Positions 7,701-10,991 of a stretch of 10,991 nt of DNA are shown here, piece by piece. The stretch's first letter is position 1, and each line of letters opens with the position of its first letter. Origin of the DNA: Planctomycetaceae bacterium (GTDB lineage Bacteria; Planctomycetota; Planctomycetia; Pirellulales; Thermoguttaceae). The DNA lies in contig WRMR01000123.1 in NCBI GenBank assembly GCA_009776995.1, positions 1 through 10,991 of the forward strand, written 5' to 3'. Below the pieces are notes generated by a model. The model made no database searches, had not been told where the DNA came from, and saw only the letters and a program-made list of their open reading frames with translations. The position numbers and the translations under genes are program-made.

Positions 7701-8506
7701 TCCGCATGGGCGTAACGGGAAATGTCGCTCCGGGCAGCCCCCGAAATAATGAGCGGTGTTCGCGCCTCATCAATCAAAATATTGTCCACTTCGTCGATGA
7801 TGGCGAAATTGAGCTTACCCTGCACCTGTTGATACTGTTTCGGAAATCGATCATCGCCTTTGGATGCAAAACGCATGTTGTCTCGCAGATAATCAAACCC
7901 AAATTCATTATTCGTGCCGTAGGTGATGTCACAGAGGTAAGCCTCCTGGCGTTTGTCGGCGGGCATATTGGACTGAATCGCTCCAACTGTAATTCCTAAT
8001 GAAAGATAGAGCGGCCCCATCCATTCCATGTCACGACGGGCAAGGTAATCGTTGACGGTGACGACGTGAACCCCTTTGCCTTCGAGTGCGTTAAGATAGG
8101 CAGGCAAAGTGGCCACGAGCGTTTTGCCTTCTCCGGTGATCATTTCTGAAATGCAACCACTGTGCAACACCATGCCACCGATGAGCTGCACGTCGTAATG
8201 TCGCATCCCAAGCACCCGTCGTCCCGCTTCGCGACACACGGCAAAGGCATCGACCAGAATGTCGTCAAGCGTTTCTCCATCGGCCAGCCGCTTGCGAAGT
8301 ATCGGCGTCATTGCCCTAAGCTCTTCATCTGAAAGGCTTTGGTAATGCGATTCGAGAGCGTTGATGGCTTCGACTTTCGGTTGCAATCTCTTGAGAAACC
8401 TGGCGTTGGCCGAGCCGAACATGTTTGTCAGCTTGTTTTCCACCCAACGCGAAAAACTATTGAAACTGTCACCGAGGATTTCAAAAAGTCTGGCAAAGAA
8501 TTCCAT
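4796..8506 (-). CDS. secA: Preprotein translocase ATPase SecA, enlarged form
   Basis: SecA is the cytoplasmic motor that pushes unfolded preproteins through SecYEG. Numbering is from the ATG at 8506 (1,236 residues). Walker A is GEGKT at 125-129, Walker B IIDEVDN at 236-242, followed by ILIDEARTPLIISG. Then come YGTNNEFGFDYLRDNM at 196-211, the preprotein-binding region around IDNALKAHNLYKRD at 321-334, NYFKLYDKLAGMTGTAMTEA at 390-409, TNMAGRGTDIILGG at 563-576 and QLRGRCGRQGDPGSSRFF at 643-660. The C-terminus has a SEC-C zinc motif with C1221, C1223, C1232 and C1233. E. coli SecA has 901 residues. The excess lies in a charged insert at about 459-505 in the second nucleotide-binding domain and in a long stretch of about 250 residues within the helical scaffold/wing region. 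An in-frame ATG at 8560 would add 18 residues; I prefer 8506 because the sequence from MEFFARLFEILGD resembles family N-termini. Neither start has a clear ribosome site. Confidence 0.96.
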   Translation of the reverse strand: MEFFARLFEILGDSFNSFSRWVENKLTNMFGSANARFLKRLQPKVEAINALESHYQSLSDEELRAMTPILRKRLADGETLDDILVDAFAVCREAGRRVLGMRHYDVQLIGGMVLHSGCISEMITGEGKTLVATLPAYLNALEGKGVHVVTVNDYLARRDMEWMGPLYLSLGITVGAIQSNMPADKRQEAYLCDITYGTNNEFGFDYLRDNMRFASKGDDRFPKQYQQVQGKLNFAIIDEVDNILIDEARTPLIISGAARSDISRYAHADKIARQLHKGSDFEVNEKDHTANLTDTGVRRAEQLAGVESFYTAGNMEWPHMIDNALKAHNLYKRDVNYVVKNGEIIIVDEFTGRLMEGRQWSDGLHQAVEAKEGVRVKEETQTLATITLQNYFKLYDKLAGMTGTAMTEASEFFKIYKLDVIAIPPNRELKRKNFVDQIYRTEREKYQAIVNEVERLNKWDVLEFDKGNREVYGTIVKEDDAQVEFQPKGSRESQVIPKDKIDAIEHKGRPILVGTVSIERSELISGLLDRKGIKHQVLNAKQHQREAEIVAQAGRLGAVTIATNMAGRGTDIILGGNPEALAWGILQEKYPTRLDVPREVWNQLVDEIEQREQMKAEGQVVRQMGGLHIIGSERHEARRIDLQLRGRCGRQGDPGSSRFFLSLEDDLMRIFAGEWVKNMLGRLGMEEGQPIESRMVSRRIEGAQKKVEERNFDVRKSLLEYDEVMDYQRKKVYGYRQRILDGANCKQMILEMIDKQIDLSIGRFLDRDYGAASFAAWAGNRLMMEFEPREFRGMNFEQADEYAHEEASRQAEMRVLDEIEKHLSKDVEESEWNWQALAKDVNTRWKLAVRDRDLQQIGRDEVDDHLIERAREATGKVDLSQGSPLLDPNFGVISACQWIKAKFGLQLDPNEYADTDAKSFQQMLYTMVHDHYHDKELQFPVYTGLVHFTVRDANGVRRYDRERLAAWASQRFGVQVDLEDLKNMQRDEIRDLLNKKSAHTEERLAEKRGQLRTDFLEVLEAQGGSAEDLDANYVQIDRYNPKLESFCEKLREDYNYVMTPVRMSLWKPGEVNDHLDAIAEDWYNPEMRKMERSLVLQILDAAWKDHLLVMDHLRSSVGLRGYAQVDPKVEYKREGMRIFDAMWDSVFDRVTDYIFRVEQMDEQMINSNWQEGEARHDEVSNTAAAESIVSQQQDAIEQTQANKKPEPFRKKAPDIGRNQPCPCRSGKKYKNCCMKK

Positions 8507-8580
8507 AAAGATATTTTCTGTAACAATTGATATCTGTTCGCCCCAAAGACGGCGTTTCATTCAAACAAAAACCCACTTTT

Positions 8581-8609
8581 AGTTTACTCCCAGCAATACC
8601 TTTGGTCAA
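8581..8609 (-). promoter_or_regulatory. Probable secA promoter
   Basis: On the minus strand TTGACC (8609-8604) and TAAACT (8586-8581) are 17 bp apart, a good sigma-70-type pair. Transcription would start near 8574. That is 14 nt before the ATG at 8560 and about 68 nt before the ATG at 8506. Confidence 0.6.
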
Positions 8610-8640
8610 GGTTACAGTCTTTCAATATTGATGACATGGT

Positions 8641-9023
8641 ATGGCAAATACTGGTTTTTTAACCATTGATTTGGGGAAATCTGTTGCGATTGAGAGTCTA
8701 TCAAAATGTCAATGCCGTTATTCCTTTCCATTCCGGCTTTTATTCAATTATTCCTATGTTAGCTGTTTTTTGTATTTTTACTTTCAACGAACAAAAAACA
8801 AAATATATTTAAAATATTATAATTTTAATACTGTTTTTTTTAACTTTCAGTGCTACAATGTCAACAACCGTTGCAATTCAGTTTTTTGTTTTAGTTTTGC
8901 TCGTTTGCCTCGCATCGATGAACCACACCACTGATTTCTCGCACTCTATTTTTTCGCCTCACAAAGGAATAACGTTCGGTTTTTCTTGCAGTTTCGAACG
9001 CTCAGTACAAAGGAAGTTCTGCC
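8641..9023. other. AT-rich divergent spacer between secA and the BON-domain gene
   Basis: The core (about 8700-8860) is strongly AT-rich, with T-runs and TATATTTAAAATATTATAAT-like sequence, unlike its flanks. The open frames in it are compositional and have no ribosome site. It probably holds regulatory DNA for the BON gene only. Confidence 0.5.
8851..8859 (+). promoter_or_regulatory. Possible extended -10 promoter for the BON-domain gene
   Basis: TGCTACAAT is an extended -10 element (TGN plus TACAAT, five of six to TATAAT). There is no good -35 box at the usual distance. The 5' leader would be about 155 nt. Confidence 0.35.
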
Positions 9024-9308
9024 ATGCAAAGCACAGTTCATCACAAATCGAAGTCAAAACGTCATTTCCGGAATGAGATCAAACAAATTCACGAAGAATT
9101 GGCACAGAAAGAATTTGCGTCCACCATCGAGCGGCTTGTTACGAAGAATACTTGCGCCGGTGTGCAATCGTTGAAAGTCAACCTGGAACCGAATCGCGTG
9201 ACGCTCACGGGCATCTGTGAGAGCTATTACGTCAAACAATTGGCCCAGCAGTCGATCATGGACATAGCCGTTGACAGAGAAATCGTCAACGAGATTGCCG
9301 TCATCTGA
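9024..9308 (+). CDS. Small cytoplasmic BON-domain protein
   Basis: This 94-residue protein starts at ATG 9024, with AGGAAG 7 nt upstream. Residues 1-20 are strongly basic (HHKSKSKRHFRNEIK). Residues about 24-94 resemble a single BON domain: a helix (IHEELAQKEFASTIERLV), then VQSLKVNLEPNRVTLTGICE with the conserved L-x-G turn at 61-63, then a helix (SYYVKQLAQQSIMDIA), and a closing strand EIVNEIAVI. BON domains usually occur in exported or membrane proteins and are thought to bind phospholipid or mediate attachment. This one has no signal peptide or membrane segment, so it may act in the cytoplasm or bind nucleic acid or membrane through its basic tail. No partner gene is next to it. The family call rests on pattern only. 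Confidence 0.72.
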   Translation: MQSTVHHKSKSKRHFRNEIKQIHEELAQKEFASTIERLVTKNTCAGVQSLKVNLEPNRVTLTGICESYYVKQLAQQSIMDIAVDREIVNEIAVI

Positions 9309-9534
9309 GAGTCGTGTTTTGCACTGAAACCATAGCCGGGCCGGTTCAACTACGGAAAACCCGTCGCTTACGCTCCGGGCTGGTCACTGGCCACTCGCCC
9401 CTCTGACCGTCAAACTCTATCCTCTTGTCGCCATTCCCCCCACCTTTTTATCTGTACTTCTGTCCATTTATTTTGATTTCCCGGAAAATGTTGCCAAATT
9501 TACCGAATTTACCGGCGATGCTGCCACTCGTCAC
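9309..9534. other. Gene-free spacer with one short palindrome
   Basis: No supported gene lies here. It contains CCCGTCGCTTACGCTCCGGG near 9360-9379, a short interspersed palindrome of a style I recall from planctomycetes, and a tandem AATTTACCG pair at 9498-9515. It leads into the 21-bp array. Confidence 0.5.
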
Positions 9535-9744
9535 TCAAAAATTGATCGCGCCGGGATGAACGTTGATCAAATCGGGATGAATGTTGATCAAATCTGGATG
9601 AACGTTGAACCAATCTGGATGAACGTTGATCTAATCTGGATGAACGTTGATCTAATCTGGATGAACGTTGATCTAATCTGGATGAACGTTGATCTAATCT
9701 GGATGAACGTTGATCTAATCTGGATAAACGACGATCGCGCCGGG
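9535..9744 (+). repeat. 21-bp tandem repeat array, ten units
   Basis: Units of exactly 21 bp start at 9535, 9556, 9577, 9598, 9619, 9640, 9661, 9682, 9703 and 9724. The consensus begins ATGAACGTTGAT and ends CTAATCTGG. The five units from 9619 to 9723 are identical. Units at 9556, 9577 and 9598 differ at one to four positions, and the two end units (9535 and 9724) share a different 3' half, GATCGCGCCGGG. Every full unit carries AACGTTGA. There are no unique spacers, so it is not a CRISPR array. Because 21 is a multiple of three, one frame reads as MNVDLIW heptapeptides, but two minus-strand frames are also open, and no ribosome site precedes it. Confidence 0.9.
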
Positions 9745-9775
9745 ATAAACGTTCAGTCCGGCGCGATCAGTTTTT
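9733..9775 (+). terminator. Terminator-like hairpin closing the 21-bp array
   Basis: GATCGCGCCGG (9733-9743) pairs perfectly with CCGGCGCGATC (9758-9768), an 11-bp stem with a 14-nt loop, followed by TTTTT at 9771-9775. The same 11 bases also occur at the left end of the array (9544-9554), so the 3' arm could instead pair across the whole array. It may end transcripts of the BON gene or of the array itself. Confidence 0.55.
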
Positions 9776-9798
9776 GTACAGAAAGCGGCTTTTTTCAC

Positions 9799-9825
9799 CA
9801 CGAAGGTCACGAAGGACCACGAAGG
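9799..9825. repeat. CACGAAGG direct repeats (three copies)
   Basis: CACGAAGG occurs at 9799-9806, 9808-9815 and 9818-9825. From memory, such CACGAAGG clusters are common intergenic sequence in planctomycetes and some other phyla. A related ACACGGAGACACAGAGG-type cluster lies at 10012-10037. They have no known function. Confidence 0.7.
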
Positions 9826-9854
9826 TTTCTTTTTTCTTGCAGAGACCGCTGAGG

Positions 9855-9978
9855 GCGCAGAGTTACTAAGGGAATACCGAAGGGAGAGGTGACGCAGGGT
9901 TACTAAGGGTGACTTGCCGCCACTCCCTTAGTAACATCGAATACTCCCCAAAAAAACTTTCCCTTAGTCTCTCTGCGT
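9855..9978. repeat. Large imperfect inverted repeat built on TTACTAAGGG
   Basis: The left arm holds GCGCAGAGTTACTAAGGGAA (9855-9874), 25 nt, then TTACTAAGGG (9900-9909). The right arm is the mirror: CCCTTAGTAA (9925-9934), 24 nt, then TTCCCTTAGTCTCTCTGCGT (9959-9978). The inner pair makes a perfect 10-bp hairpin with a 15-nt loop. Arm length is about 55 bp, conserved only at the two blocks. GTGAAA/TTTCAC (9995-10000 and 10009-10014) forms a further small hairpin beside it. No transposase is present. It could be a miniature mobile element or a structured repeat. Confidence 0.65.
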
Positions 9979-10011
9979 CCTTTGGGCCCTCTACGTGAAA
10001 TTCTCTTGTTT

Positions 10012-10037
10012 CACACGGAGACACAGAGGCACGGAGG
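10012..10037. repeat. ACACGGAG/CACAGAGG/CACGGAGG repeat cluster
   Basis: A run of near-identical 8-9 bp words (ACACGGAG, ACACAGAGG, CACGGAGG). It belongs to the same class of short degenerate intergenic repeats as the CACGAAGG cluster some 200 bp upstream, and its position mirrors that cluster across the inverted repeat. Confidence 0.55.
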
Positions 10038-10054
10038 AATGATAAACAAAAAGC

Positions 10055-10082
10055 AAAAAAGCCACACATAACAATGCGTGGC
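10055..10082 (-). terminator. Intrinsic terminator of the AT-rich hypothetical gene
   Basis: Read on the minus strand, GCCACGCAT pairs with ATGTGTGGC (9 bp, one G-U) around TGTT, followed directly by TTTTTT (10060-10055). It lies 92 bp beyond the stop codon of the minus-strand gene and is a canonical Rho-independent signal. Confidence 0.75.
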
Positions 10083-10174
10083 ATTGTAACTGTACATTGT
10101 CGTTGCATTGCCCGTCGTTTCCGGGGTCAAACGGTCGTTGAGATTGTCCTGATACGTCGTCACACAAACCATTT

Positions 10175-10753
10175 TTACACCATGATTTTCAGAACCATCT
10201 GTTCACCGCTAAATTGTTCAAGGAATTTTTTGAGTTTCTTGAGATCAGTGACAATGGGTGATTGTGCTTTTGTTTTACGAATACGCAATTCTTTATATAC
10301 ATTATTGGTTTCAATGATTTGCCGATCACGTATATCAATTTCTTCACCATATTTTAATAGACGCCCATTTTCATCAATAATGCCTTCAATTAATTTACAT
10401 TCATTAATTCCACACTGAATTTTATAACATCTGTTATTTTCGCCAATTCTTATGCCTGTTAAGTTATCACCTCCTTTAATCATATAATGGTCACAATCAA
10501 ACACATACCGATAAGGCTTCAATTCCTTGTCGTTTTTGAATCTGTCAAGAAGCTGGTCAGTGGCGTCAATCAATTGAGAAACACTTACCGTTGCTGATGG
10601 CGAATCAAAGGAGTATTCGTCCGGTTCTTCCGTTCCATAAACGATATCCACAAATTCGGGATATTTCTTGAACATCAAATCACAAATTTCATCCATGCGA
10701 ATCGGAATCATACATTCCTGTTCATCTATCTTGTATAACATTTGAAGCGACAT
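10175..10753 (-). CDS. Hypothetical protein, AT-rich, probably acquired
   Basis: I do not recognise this 192-residue protein. It is soluble, with no signal peptide or membrane helix. The N-terminal part (MSLQMLYKIDEQECMIPIRM, then DEICDLMFKKYPEFVDIVYG) looks alpha/beta. The middle (SVSQLIDATDQLLDRFKNDK) is helical. The region from about 85 to 165 has alternating hydrophobic strands (YRYVFDCDHYMI, TGIRIGENNRCYKIQCG, CKLIEGIIDENGRLLKYGEE). The C-terminal tail is lysine-rich (TDLKKLKKFLEQF). Small acidic proteins of this kind are sometimes immunity proteins or orphan accessory genes, but nothing here shows that. Its base composition is visibly more AT-rich than gdhA or secA, with many A/T-ending codons, which suggests horizontal transfer. 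ATG 10753 is chosen; an in-frame GTG at 10783 would add 10 residues. It has its own terminator and no partner gene on the downstream side. Confidence 0.72.
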   Translation of the reverse strand: MSLQMLYKIDEQECMIPIRMDEICDLMFKKYPEFVDIVYGTEEPDEYSFDSPSATVSVSQLIDATDQLLDRFKNDKELKPYRYVFDCDHYMIKGGDNLTGIRIGENNRCYKIQCGINECKLIEGIIDENGRLLKYGEEIDIRDRQIIETNNVYKELRIRKTKAQSPIVTDLKKLKKFLEQFSGEQMVLKIMV

Positions 10754-10896
10754 AAAAAGCTTTCTATGAAAAAACGGGCGCACCCGAACTGCCAGAATTT
10801 TTTACTACACCCATTGGACTGTGATTTTCTCTGACCGGACTGTCTTGTCGGCGGATTTCATGGTACACTGTGTTTGGTCGTTTGTGAAAAATGTGC

Positions 10897-10977
10897 GTTG
10901 CAATTCCTTTGCAACTTGGAGTTATCCTCCAAAGTTGTGTATGGTTGAAACGTGGCGGCGGTCACGGCGTGGCCGCC
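10897..10977. repeat. Three closely spaced hairpins at the window end
   Basis: GTTGCAA (10897-10903) pairs with TTGCAAC (10909-10915). Immediately after, TTGGAG (10916-10921) pairs with CTCCAA (10927-10932). Further on GGCGGTCAC (10957-10965) pairs with GTGGCCGCC (10969-10977), nine pairs with one G-T and a GGC loop. No gene is evident in the 238 bp after the last CDS within the window. The run may continue past the edge. Confidence 0.55.
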
Positions 10978-10991
10978 CTGCCTTGCCAGCC

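Noticed and set aside
4979..7999. Several long plus-strand frames inside secA
   Set aside because: All are antisense shadows of a clearly recognised SecA.
8641..9076. Overlapping plus-strand frames of 97 and 72 residues in the AT-rich spacer
   Set aside because: They are rich in F, Y, N, C and S from AT composition, have no ribosome site, and the second overlaps the well-supported BON gene start.
9535..9744. CRISPR array
   Set aside because: The repeats are directly adjacent with no unique spacers and no cas genes are present.
9556..9852. 98-residue protein of MNVDLIW heptapeptides
   Set aside because: Openness follows from a 21-bp repeat length; unit differences change amino acids, no ribosome site is seen, and the frame runs on through a terminator-like hairpin and CACGAAGG repeats.
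9866..10108. 80-residue minus-strand frame
   Set aside because: It runs through the inverted repeat and repeat clusters and shows no protein-like pattern.

Overview
The window reads as chromosomal DNA of a member of the Planctomycetota. This is an inference. It rests on a very long SecA (about 1,240 residues, against about 900 in E. coli) with insertions of the kind I associate with planctomycetes, a phosphatidate cytidylyltransferase of the matching type, and gene-poor stretches full of short palindromic and CACGAAGG-type repeats. No rRNA, tRNA, CRISPR array, transposase or phage gene was seen.

Layout: bases 2-520 hold the 3' part of a sugar phosphate isomerase/epimerase (TIM barrel, plus strand). 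Bases 716-1450 encode an exported CAP/SCP-domain protein with a long acidic linker, and 1503-2744 a membrane CdsA-like phosphatidate cytidylyltransferase; these two are 52 bp apart and may be co-transcribed. Bases 2745-3200 have no gene but carry several palindromic repeats, including a three-hairpin element. A near-consensus promoter (TTGACA-N16-TATACT) at 3201-3228 then drives gdhA (NADP-type glutamate dehydrogenase, 3324-4667) through a leader that contains a strong terminator-like hairpin and a competing antiterminator pairing. gdhA converges on secA (minus strand, 4796-8506), and a perfect 16-bp-arm hairpin lies between them. A divergent AT-rich spacer (about 8507-9023) carries the secA promoter and a probable promoter for a small BON-domain protein (9024-9308).

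Bases 9309-10174 contain no convincing gene. They hold a 21-bp tandem repeat array closed by a terminator-like hairpin, CACGAAGG repeats, a large imperfect inverted repeat built on TTACTAAGGG, and a terminator for the last gene. That gene (10175-10753, minus strand) is an unrecognised, AT-rich, probably horizontally acquired protein. The window ends in three closely spaced hairpins.

Most genes are housekeeping: nitrogen assimilation (gdhA), phospholipid synthesis (cdsA) and protein export (secA). They do not form one pathway. I do not see a clear new defence or biosynthetic system. The strongest candidates for something undescribed are the gdhA leader (a possible attenuator or ligand-sensing RNA), the 21-bp array with its matched ends, and the orphan AT-rich gene.
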